Source of the DNA: Methylobacterium sp. DB0501
Lineage (GTDB): Bacteria; Pseudomonadota; Alphaproteobacteria; Rhizobiales; Beijerinckiaceae
Reading direction: 5' to 3'
NCBI RefSeq assembly: GCF_011043735.1
Contig: NZ_JAAKGV010000032.1
Coordinates: 1-49,142, forward strand
Length of the DNA: 49,142 nucleotides
The notes below the pieces were generated by a model, which saw only the letters and a program-made list of their open reading frames with translations, did not search any database and was not told the DNA's origin. Made by a program: the position numbers and the translations under genes. How positions within the stretch are numbered: position 1 is the stretch's first letter; every line of letters starts with the position of its first letter. Below are positions 36,966-44,009 of the stretch, piece by piece.

Positions 36966-37913
36966 ATGACCCGCACCCTCCTCACCGATGCCCCCCGGGC
37001 GCTCGCCTTCCTGGTCAGCCAGCAGGCCTTCATCGAGCCTACCGTCTATCGCGCCCAGTACCCGGCGATCCGCTATCCGCGCCTCGTGCCGGTCGACACC
37101 GCGGCGCCCGAATGGGTGCCGACCGTGACCTATTTCTCGGTCGACCGGGTCGGGCAGGCGACCTGGGTCCACGGCGCCGCCGCCGACGTGCCGAAGGTCG
37201 AGATGCTGCGCCGCCAGCACGAGACCGCCGTCGCCATGGCGGGCATCGGCTACGGCTACGACCTGGAGGAACTCGGCAAGGCCCAGCTCCTCGGCATGAC
37301 CCTCGACGCCGACAAGGCCGATGCGGCGCGGCTCGCCTCGGAGGAGTTCATCGACCAGGTCGCGCTGTTCGGCGATCCCGCCAAGGGGTTCTCCGGCCTC
37401 CTCAACCATCCGGGCGTCACGGTCGGCAGCGCCGCCGCGACGGGCACGAACGGCAGCACCGCCTGGGCGCAGAAGACGCCCGAACAGATCCTCGCCGACG
37501 TCAACGGCCAGCTGATCGGCATCTTCACCGGCTCGAACACCGTCGAGATGGCCGACACACTGCTGCTGCCCTACGAGCAGATGCTCGGCATCGGCCTGCG
37601 CCGCCTCGACGGGATCAGCCCGCTCACCCTGCTCGACTGGATCCGGCGCCACAACGTCTACACCCTGGAGACCGGCCAGGACCTCACGGTCTACGGCGTG
37701 CGGGCGCTCGAAACTGCCGGCACCGGCGGCACCGCCCGGATGGTCGCCTATCGCCGCGACCCCTCGGTGCTGAAGCTGTGGCTGCCGATGCCGTTCCGGT
37801 TCTTCCCGGCCTGGCAGACCGGCCCGTGGCGCTTCGAGGTGCCGGGCGCCTTCCGGCTCGGCGGCCTCGACATCCGCCGCCCCGCCGCCTGCCGCTACCT
37901 CGACGGCATCTAG
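36966..37913 (+). CDS. Major capsid protein, DUF2184-like
   Basis: 315 residues, within the HK97-fold size range. It has no long N-terminal scaffold (delta) domain, in keeping with the scaffold being on the protease. Recognisable: TVTYFSVDRVGQATWVHGAAADVPKVE, an extended arm, FGDPAKGFSGLLNHPGV and, near the end, LKLWLPMPFRFFPAWQTGPWRFEVPGAFRLGGLDIRRPAACRYLDGI. GGAAGAGAG precedes the ATG. The family call is from memory of these segments. Confidence 0.85.
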   Translation: MTRTLLTDAPRALAFLVSQQAFIEPTVYRAQYPAIRYPRLVPVDTAAPEWVPTVTYFSVDRVGQATWVHGAAADVPKVEMLRRQHETAVAMAGIGYGYDLEELGKAQLLGMTLDADKADAARLASEEFIDQVALFGDPAKGFSGLLNHPGVTVGSAAATGTNGSTAWAQKTPEQILADVNGQLIGIFTGSNTVEMADTLLLPYEQMLGIGLRRLDGISPLTLLDWIRRHNVYTLETGQDLTVYGVRALETAGTGGTARMVAYRRDPSVLKLWLPMPFRFFPAWQTGPWRFEVPGAFRLGGLDIRRPAACRYLDGI

Positions 37914-37928
37914 AGGGGAGGCTCAGGC

Positions 37929-38189
37929 ATGATGCGGGTGACGAACCACGCCGCCGGCCCCCGGCTGGTCTGGCCGAAGGGGGCGCGGGCACCCCGGCTC
38001 CTCGTACCCGGCGAGAGCGCGGTGCTCGCGCTGCCCGACCGGCCCGACCCCTGCCTCGCCGCCTGGGAGGCGGCGGGCGACGTGCGGATCGCGGCGGCGG
38101 AGCCCGCTGCGGATCCGCCGCCCCGGCAGGATCCCCGGCCCGAGCGCCGGCGCGGCCGGGAGCGGTCGCCCTTCGGCTGGGAGGCGTGA
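37929..38189 (+). CDS. Small phage structural-region protein, unknown
   Basis: 86 residues (85 from the second ATG at 37932). The first half (NHAAGPRLVWPKGARAPRLLVPGESAVLALPD) reads like a short beta-domain; the second half is Pro/Arg-rich and disordered. AGGGGAGG lies upstream, and the next gene begins right after its stop. Similar short genes follow the capsid gene in related phages. No function assigned. Confidence 0.7.
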   Translation: MMRVTNHAAGPRLVWPKGARAPRLLVPGESAVLALPDRPDPCLAAWEAAGDVRIAAAEPAADPPPRQDPRPERRRGRERSPFGWEA

Positions 38190-38190
38190 G

Positions 38191-38562
38191 ATGGCCGACC
38201 CCACGCCCGCCGCCTTCCGGGCCCGCTTCCCGGCCTTCGCCTCCGTCCCCGACGCCGCGATCGCGGGGGCGCTCGCGGAGGCCGCCCCCCGGATCGGCGC
38301 CTCCTGGCCCGAGGCGGACGCGACCCTCGGGCGGATGCTCCACGCCGCCCACAGCCTCACGCTCGACGGGCAGGGCGGCCCCGAGGCGGAGCTCGCCCGG
38401 GCGGGCGCCCTCGACCTCAAGGGCTTTCGCAGCGGCACGCTCCACCTCGAGCGTCGGGATCCGCCCGCGGAGGCGCTGCCCGGCACCCTGGGGCTCACCT
38501 CCTACGGGCGGCGCTTCCACGAGGTGATGCGCCGCAACAGCGTCGGCGTAGCGGTGGTGTGA
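38191..38562 (+). CDS. Head-tail connector protein, DUF4054-like
   Basis: 123 residues. Opens TPAAFRARFPAFASVPDAAIAGALAEAAPRIG and continues with a helical core (LGRMLHAAHSLTLDG), the layout of adaptor proteins (gp6/gp15-like) that sit under the portal. The C-terminus TSYGRRFHEVMRRNSVGVAVV resembles the conserved end of DUF4054 members. It starts one base after the previous stop. Confidence 0.72.
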   Translation: MADPTPAAFRARFPAFASVPDAAIAGALAEAAPRIGASWPEADATLGRMLHAAHSLTLDGQGGPEAELARAGALDLKGFRSGTLHLERRDPPAEALPGTLGLTSYGRRFHEVMRRNSVGVAVV

Positions 38563-38876
38563 TGGGCCTCCTCGACGGCCTCGGCCGCCATCTCGGGGGC
38601 GTCCTCGCCCCCCTGTTCGACGAAGCGGTCCTGCACCGGATCGGGCCGGACGGCGTCGCGTCGGACATGCCCGTCCGGGCCCGGCGCGACGGCGCCCGGG
38701 AATCGACCGAGGAGCCCGGCCTGCCGGGCCGCCTGGTGCGGATGACCGTGCTGACGCCGGGCCTCCCCCCGACCCCCGACGACGAGATCACCCTGGCGGG
38801 GACCCGCCACCGCATCGTCGCGGTGGAGACCGATCCCGCCGGCAGCCACGCCCTCATCCAGGGGAGGCCCTTGTGA
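38562..38876 (+). CDS. Putative head-tail stopper protein
   Basis: 104 residues, its ATG sharing a base with the previous stop (TGATG). Beta-rich: LVRMTVLTPGLPPTPDDEITLAGTRHRIVAVETDPAGSHALIQGRPL. Size, content and place between the adaptor and the gp10-like gene fit the head-closure (stopper) protein of siphoviruses. The role is inferred from synteny. Confidence 0.6.
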   Translation: MGLLDGLGRHLGGVLAPLFDEAVLHRIGPDGVASDMPVRARRDGARESTEEPGLPGRLVRMTVLTPGLPPTPDDEITLAGTRHRIVAVETDPAGSHALIQGRPL

Positions 38877-39157
38877 CGCGCAGAACCGAGACCGGCCCGC
38901 TCCAGGCCCGGCTCGCGCACCTCGCCCGGACCGGCGGCGACGCCGCGCGGGGCCGGGCGCGGGAGGCGGCGGCCCTCCTCGCCGCCGAGATCGCGAACGA
39001 CCTGCCCGACGGGCGCGTCGAGGCGGCGGAGACCCCCGATGGCGCCGCCGTCACGATCGAGGCGCCGGGCCTGGCCGCCCGGGAATTCGGCACGGCGGCG
39101 CGGGCCGCCCGGCCGGTGATCGGGCCGGCCGTCGCGCTCCTCACGGGGAGGGGGTGA
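38873..39157 (+). CDS. HK97 gp10-like tail-completion protein
   Basis: 94 residues from GTG 38873, overlapping the previous stop by four bases (GTGA). Helical N-terminus, a short beta part (AAVTIEAPG) and AREFGTAARAARPVIGPAVA, the E-F-G-T...P-x-x-x-P-A pattern of HK97 gp10-like proteins that link head connector and tail tube. Confidence 0.68.
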   Translation: MTRRTETGPLQARLAHLARTGGDAARGRAREAAALLAAEIANDLPDGRVEAAETPDGAAVTIEAPGLAAREFGTAARAARPVIGPAVALLTGRG

Positions 39158-39576
39158 TGGCCGGCATCGACCTGTCGCCCCACCTCCTCCAGGCCGTGCG
39201 CACCCGCCTCCTCGCCGATCCGGCCCTGCGCCCGCTCGTCGGCGACCGGGTGCGCGAGGCGGCGAGCGCCCGCGAGGAATGGCCGTTCCTGCGGGTCGAT
39301 CCGCCGGAGGTCGGCCCCTACGAGGCGCAAGGCTGGCGCGGCTGTACCTGCCGCCTCACCGTTCACGCCTTCCTGCGCGGAGCCCGGGACCTGAGGCCGG
39401 TGCAGGACCTCCTCGCCGCGGTCTCCGCCGCCCTCGACGAGGCCGACCTGGCGCTGCCCCGGGGCGAGCTTTTGTGGCTGTCGCACGAGCGCAGCCTGGT
39501 GCTGCCGGAGCCCCTCGGGCCCGGCTCATGGCACGGCGTCGCCCGCTTCGGGGCGGTGGCTGCCGAAACGATCTGA
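39157..39576 (+). CDS. Tail terminator/completion protein, DUF3168
   Basis: 139 residues, start shared with the previous stop (TGATG). LLQAVRTRLLADPALRPLVGDRVREAAS, PFLRVDPPEVGPYEAQGWRGCTCRLTVHAFLRGARDLRPVQDLLAAVSAAL and the late LRGE-like region (LPRGELLWLSHERSLVL) match DUF3168, which caps the tail tube at the head side. Confidence 0.8.
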   Translation: MAGIDLSPHLLQAVRTRLLADPALRPLVGDRVREAASAREEWPFLRVDPPEVGPYEAQGWRGCTCRLTVHAFLRGARDLRPVQDLLAAVSAALDEADLALPRGELLWLSHERSLVLPEPLGPGSWHGVARFGAVAAETI

Positions 39577-39600
39577 TCTCCGTCCTCAGGAACGCATGCC

Positions 39601-40047
39601 ATGGCCCAGCCCACCACCCTGCCGTTCTCGGCCATCGCCGTGAAGCTCGAGAGCCTGTCAAAGGCCGGGACCTTCGAGGCGCCATGCGGCCTCACCGAGC
39701 GCGCGGCGCAATTCACCAAGGAGACCAACAGCTCGGTCGTACCGGACTGCGCCAACGAGGACGCCGCGCCCTTCGTCGACCGGTTCGCGGTGTCGAAATC
39801 GGTCGCGGTCTCCGGCAAGGGCGTGATGGCGCGCCAGAGCATCGCCCGCTGGCGCGCCGCCTTCGAATCCGACGCGCCGGTGCGCGCCCGGGTCGAGGTG
39901 AGCGGCGCAGGCAGCGACGGCGGCGGCGCCTGGGAGGGGCTGTTCCACCTCACGAGCTTCGAGGTCGGGGCCGTCCGTGGCGAGCGCTGCACCGTCTCGG
40001 TGGCGCTGCAATCGACCGGAGCCGTGGCCTTCACGGCGGCCTCGTGA
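39601..40047 (+). CDS. Major tail tube protein
   Basis: 148 residues, close to the size of GTA and lambda-group tail tube proteins. Beta-rich: KETNSSVVPDCANEDAAPFVDRFAVSKSVAVSGKGVM is the characteristic loop region, followed by WEGLFHLTSFEVGAVRGERCTVSVALQSTG. The place between DUF3168 and the chaperone gene is conserved. Hexamers of it build the tail tube. Confidence 0.82.
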   Translation: MAQPTTLPFSAIAVKLESLSKAGTFEAPCGLTERAAQFTKETNSSVVPDCANEDAAPFVDRFAVSKSVAVSGKGVMARQSIARWRAAFESDAPVRARVEVSGAGSDGGGAWEGLFHLTSFEVGAVRGERCTVSVALQSTGAVAFTAAS

Positions 40048-40054
40048 GGTCCCG

Positions 40055-40630
40055 ATGAGCCGCGACGGCCATATCGACCTCGACCTGGACGGGGCGACCC
40101 ACCGCTTCCGCCTCGCCATCGGCGACCTCGAGGCGCTGCAGGAGGCGACGGGGGCGGGGCCCGCCGACCTCCTCCACGGGTTCCATGCCGGCCGGCGCTA
40201 CCGCTTCCGCGACGTGCGCGACGTGCTGCGCCTCGGCCTGATCGGCGGCGGCACCCCGGTGCCGCAGGCCCACGCCATCGCCCGGAGCCTCGACGGGCTG
40301 CCCTGCATCCCGCTGATCGCCAAGGCCGCCCTGGTGCTGGCGGCCGGGCTCGAAGGCACGGAGGACGAGCGGGTCGGCCGCCCGGCCGGCGCCGCCGGAC
40401 CCGGCGGGCGGATCGCCTTCGCGGCCTTCTACGGCGCTGCCGCCGCCATGGGCCTGCCCGCCGCCGACCTGCGGGCGATGAGCCTGTGGCAGCTCGCCGC
40501 CTACATCGACGGCTTCAACCGCGCCCGCGACGCGCAAGCCGCCGATGCCCCGACGCCGCAGGAGGAGGACGCGCTCTGGGCCTGGCTGCAAGGCCTCCCG
40601 GGCCTCCCGGATGACGGATCCGCCGCATGA
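40055..40630 (+). CDS. Fused tail-assembly chaperone, gene-transfer-agent family
   Basis: 191 residues. Residues 1-105 match the GTA chaperone (TAC_11-like): LDGATHRFRLAIGDLEALQEATGAGPADLLHGFHAGRRYRFRDVRDVLRLGLIGGG. Residues about 120-170 (FAAFYGAAAAMGLPAADLRAMSLWQLAAYIDGFNRARD) resemble the short second chaperone gene that follows in Rhodobacter GTA. Both parts are in one frame. Chaperones of this kind coat the tape measure before tube assembly. Its stop overlaps the next start (ATGA). Confidence 0.78.
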   Translation: MSRDGHIDLDLDGATHRFRLAIGDLEALQEATGAGPADLLHGFHAGRRYRFRDVRDVLRLGLIGGGTPVPQAHAIARSLDGLPCIPLIAKAALVLAAGLEGTEDERVGRPAGAAGPGGRIAFAAFYGAAAAMGLPAADLRAMSLWQLAAYIDGFNRARDAQAADAPTPQEEDALWAWLQGLPGLPDDGSAA

Positions 40631-41979
40631 CGACCGAGATCGAGCGCCTGGTGGTCTCCCTGGAGGCCAATGTCGACGCCTATGCGCGCGAGCTCGCCCG
40701 GGCCGGGCCGCTCGCCGAGCGGGCGATGGCCGAGGCCGAGCGCGCGGTCGAGGCCGGGGGCGGGCGGATCGCCGCCGCGATGGCGCGGGCCGGCGCCGAG
40801 GTGCGCGACGAGCTTGCCCGCATGGCGGCGCCGGAGGCCCTCGGGCGGCTCCAGCGCGCGATGGAGCAGGCGAGCGCGATCCCGGCCGGCGACGGCGGCG
40901 CCTTGCGGCGGGTCGACGACGCGGTCGGGAGCCTGACCACCCGGCTCGGCGAAGCCGGCTCCGCCTCGCGCGAGGCGGTGGCGGGGTTCGAGGCGGTGGC
41001 GAGCGCGGTCGGGGGGATCGCGGACAGGATCCCAGCCGCCGCCGACCTCGTCGCCGATCTCGGCCGGCGGGTGAGGGCGGCCTCCCAGGAGAGCGCACGA
41101 GGAGGCGCGGCGATCCGCGCCCGCATCGCCGACGCCTTCGCGATCAGCGACGCCGCGCCCCGCGGCAGCCTCGCACCGACAGCCCCCGCCGCCGAGCCCG
41201 CGCGCCCGCGCGCCCGGGTGGCGGCCGCGTCCTCCAGAGCCGCCGAGCCGGAGGACGACGCGTTCCGCGACGAGGTCGCCCGGCTCGCCCGGCGTACCGG
41301 GCTCCTGACGATCGAGGCCGACGCGGTCGGCCGGGATGAGGGCGCCGCCGCGAAGGCCGAGGCGGCGTTCTGCCTGCTGGAGGCGGCCAAGAAGGCCGAC
41401 CTCGCGGTGACGCCGGCCCTTCGCGAGGAGGTCGACCGGGTGGCGGAGGCCTACGGCGCGGCGACCGCGCAGGTGGAGCGGGCGGAGGCCGCGCAGCGCG
41501 CCGCGCAATCCGCCTCGCGGGAACTCGGCGCGGCGCTCGCCGACAGCTTCAAGGGCGCGATCCTGCACGGCGAGCGCCTGACCACGGTCGTGGCCCGACT
41601 CGCCACCACGCTCGCGAGCCGGGGCCTCGACCGGGCCTTCGACGGCCTGTTCGGCCGCGGCAGTCCCGGGAGCGACCTGATCGGCGACGCCCTCGGGTCG
41701 CTCGGCCTGAGCCAGAACCCGACCGGCCGCGCCGCCGGCGGCCCCGTCACCCCGGGCGTCGCCTACACGGTCGGCGAGAGCGGGCGCGAGACCTTCGTGC
41801 CGCTCCAGCCCGGCCGCATCCTGCCGGCGGCGCACGGCGTTGCGCCGCAACCCGCCGCACCGACCGTCCGGGTCTCGGTGTCGATCGCCACCGCGGACGC
41901 ACCGAGCTTCCACCGCTCGGAGGCGCAGGTCAGCGCCGCCCTCGCCCGGGCGGTGCAGCGCGGCCTGAGAGGCCTGTGA
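40627..41979 (+). CDS. Tape measure protein (short)
   Basis: 450 residues, almost all helical and rich in Ala, Glu and Arg. The C-terminus has the tape-measure end motif GRAAGGPVTPGVAYTVGESGRETFVPLQPG. Hydrophobic potential membrane segments are few, as in GTA tape measures. At roughly 0.15 nm per residue this predicts a tail near 65-70 nm. ATG overlaps the chaperone stop. Confidence 0.82.
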   Translation: MTTEIERLVVSLEANVDAYARELARAGPLAERAMAEAERAVEAGGGRIAAAMARAGAEVRDELARMAAPEALGRLQRAMEQASAIPAGDGGALRRVDDAVGSLTTRLGEAGSASREAVAGFEAVASAVGGIADRIPAAADLVADLGRRVRAASQESARGGAAIRARIADAFAISDAAPRGSLAPTAPAAEPARPRARVAAASSRAAEPEDDAFRDEVARLARRTGLLTIEADAVGRDEGAAAKAEAAFCLLEAAKKADLAVTPALREEVDRVAEAYGAATAQVERAEAAQRAAQSASRELGAALADSFKGAILHGERLTTVVARLATTLASRGLDRAFDGLFGRGSPGSDLIGDALGSLGLSQNPTGRAAGGPVTPGVAYTVGESGRETFVPLQPGRILPAAHGVAPQPAAPTVRVSVSIATADAPSFHRSEAQVSAALARAVQRGLRGL

Positions 41980-42027
41980 GAACGGGGCTCGGGAGACCCG
42001 GGCCAGTGCAACCGGAGCCCGTGAGCC

Positions 42028-42663
42028 ATGCCGAGCCCCTTCCACGAGGTGCGCTTCCCCCTCGCCCTGTCCTACGGCTCCCGCGGCGGGCCCGAGCGGC
42101 GCACCGAGATCGTTACCCTCGGCTCCGGCGACGAGGAGCGCAACAGCCTCTGGCGCCACTCCCGCCGCCGCTACGATGCCGGACCCGCCCTGCGCTCGGC
42201 CGAGGACGTCGCCTTGCTCATCGCCTTCTTCGAGGAGCGGCGCGGGCCGCTCTACGGTTTTCGCTGGCGCGACACCTTCGATCACAGCTCCGCCGCCGCC
42301 GGCCAGACGATCGCCCCCACCGACCAGCGCCTCGGCACCGGCGACGGCACCACCCGGGTGTTCCCGCTCACCAAGACCTACGGCGCCGCCTTCGCCCCCT
42401 ACGCCCGCCCGATCACCAAGCCGGTCGCCGGCTCGGTCGCCGTCGCGGTCGGCGGCGTGGCCCTCGCTCCTTCCGCCTTCGTGCTCGATGCCACCACCGG
42501 CCTCGTCACCCTCAAGGCCGCCCCCGCCTCCGGGGCGGTGGTCACCGCCGGCTTCCTGTTCGACGTGCCGGTGCGCTTCGCCACCGACCGCATCGAGATC
42601 GACCATCAGGCCCTGCGCGCCGGCGTGGTGGCCGACATCCCGATCCTCGAGATCCGCCGCTGA
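42028..42663 (+). CDS. Distal tail protein, DUF2460 (GTA gp12-like)
   Basis: 211 residues. FHEVRFPLALSYGSRGGPERRTEIVTLGSGDEERNSLWRHSRRRYDAG is the family opening; ERRGPLYGFRWRDTFDHSS and DVPVRFATDRIEIDHQ follow. In Rhodobacter GTA the homologue forms the ring at the end of the tail tube. First gene of the tail-tip set. Confidence 0.93.
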   Translation: MPSPFHEVRFPLALSYGSRGGPERRTEIVTLGSGDEERNSLWRHSRRRYDAGPALRSAEDVALLIAFFEERRGPLYGFRWRDTFDHSSAAAGQTIAPTDQRLGTGDGTTRVFPLTKTYGAAFAPYARPITKPVAGSVAVAVGGVALAPSAFVLDATTGLVTLKAAPASGAVVTAGFLFDVPVRFATDRIEIDHQALRAGVVADIPILEIRR

Positions 42664-42667
42664 TCCC

Positions 42668-43555
42668 ATGAAGACGCTCCCGCCCTCCCTCGCCGCGAGC
42701 CTCGCGAGCGGGGTCACCACCCTGTGCCAGTGCTGGATCGTCACCCGCGCCGACGGGCTGCGCCTCGGCTTCACCGATCACGACGAGGACCTGACCGTCG
42801 ACGGCGTGACCTGCTCGGCCGAGAGCGGCGCCACCGGCACGGCGCTCGAACAGGGCACCGGCCTCACCGCCGACTCCCTCGAGATCGTCGGGGCGCTGAC
42901 CAGCGGGCGCCTGGCGGAAGCCGAGCTGGCGCGCGGCCTGTTCGACGGCGCCACGGTCGCGGTCTGGCGCGTCGATTGGTCGAGCCCGGCCGACCGGGTC
43001 CTCGTCCTCTCCGGGACCGTGGGTGAAGTCTCGCGCGGGCCCACCGCCTTTACGGCGGAGGTGCGAGGCCTCGCCGATCGGCTCAACCAACCCCGCGGCC
43101 GGGTCTACCAACGCACCTGCGATGCCCTCCTCGGGGACGGCCGTTGCCGGATCGACGCCACCGCCGCCGCGATCCGCGGCGCCGGCGCGGTCGCGACGGC
43201 GGGGAGCGCCCGTAAGCTCACCGCCTCCGGCCTCGCCGGGTACGTCTCCCGGTGGTTCGAGGCCGGCCGGCTGGTCTGGACCTCCGGAGCGAATGCCGGC
43301 GCCGTGGTCGAGGTGCGGGCGCATACCCGCCTCGGCCAGCTCGCCTCCCTCGACCTGTGGGAGCCGATGCCGGCGCCGATCGCCGCCGGCGACGCATTCC
43401 AGGTCGTCGCAGGCTGCGACAAGTCCTTGGCGAGCTGCCGGGACAAGTTCGCCAACGTCGTCAACTTCCGCGGCTTCCCGGACCTGCCGGGCAACGATTA
43501 CGCCGTGGCCTATGCCGTACAGGGGGCAGACAATGACGGAGGCCGCCTCGGCTGA
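42668..43555 (+). CDS. Tail hub protein, DUF2163 (GTA gp13-like)
   Basis: 295 residues. LGFTDHDEDLTVDGVTCSAESG and the C-terminal KFANVVNFRGFPDLPGND are family hallmarks. Four cysteines, 151, 160, 250 and 257, give C-x8-C and C-x6-C pairs. The lambda tail-tip protein gpL has the same pair spacing (as I recall Cys173/182 and 205/212) and holds a 4Fe-4S cluster, so a cluster is likely here. Overlaps the next gene by 23 bases. Confidence 0.92.
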   Translation: MKTLPPSLAASLASGVTTLCQCWIVTRADGLRLGFTDHDEDLTVDGVTCSAESGATGTALEQGTGLTADSLEIVGALTSGRLAEAELARGLFDGATVAVWRVDWSSPADRVLVLSGTVGEVSRGPTAFTAEVRGLADRLNQPRGRVYQRTCDALLGDGRCRIDATAAAIRGAGAVATAGSARKLTASGLAGYVSRWFEAGRLVWTSGANAGAVVEVRAHTRLGQLASLDLWEPMPAPIAAGDAFQVVAGCDKSLASCRDKFANVVNFRGFPDLPGNDYAVAYAVQGADNDGGRLG

Positions 43556-44009
43556 CACCCGCGCGCGCGTCGTCGCGCTGGCGCGGACCTGGCTCGGCAC
43601 GCCCTACCACCACCAGGCCAGCGTGCGGGGCGCCGGCGCCGATTGCCTCGGCCTGCTGCGGGGCGTCTACGCCGCGCTGTACGGCGCCGAGCCGGAGGCG
43701 CCGCCGCCCTACACGCCGAGCTGGGCCGAGGACCGGGGCGCCGAGACGCTGCGGGATGCCGCCGCCCGCCACCTGGTGCCGCTCGCTCCGGCCGCAGCCG
43801 AGCCCGGCGACGTGCTGCTGTTCCGCTGGCGCGACCGTCTCCCGGCCAAGCATTGCGGGATCCTGGTCGCCCCGTCCGTGATGATCCACGCCTATGACGG
43901 TCACGCGGTGGTCGAAACCTGGATCCCGCCGGGCTGGGCCCGGCGCATCGCCTACGCCTTCCGCTTTCCCGAACCCTTGCCCGAGCCCCTGCCGGAGTCC
44001 CCGCGATGA
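43533..44009 (+). CDS. NlpC/P60-type tail peptidase (GTA gp14-like)
   Basis: 158 residues from ATG 43533 with AGGGGG upstream. Cysteine peptidase: Cys38 (GADCLGLLRGVY), His107 (AKHCGILV), third polar residue near His119 (MIHAYDGH). It would cut peptidoglycan stem peptides so that the tail can cross the wall. Lies between hub and megatron, as in GTA clusters. Its stop overlaps the next start (ATGA). Confidence 0.92.
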   Translation: MTEAASADTRARVVALARTWLGTPYHHQASVRGAGADCLGLLRGVYAALYGAEPEAPPPYTPSWAEDRGAETLRDAAARHLVPLAPAAAEPGDVLLFRWRDRLPAKHCGILVAPSVMIHAYDGHAVVETWIPPGWARRIAYAFRFPEPLPEPLPESPR

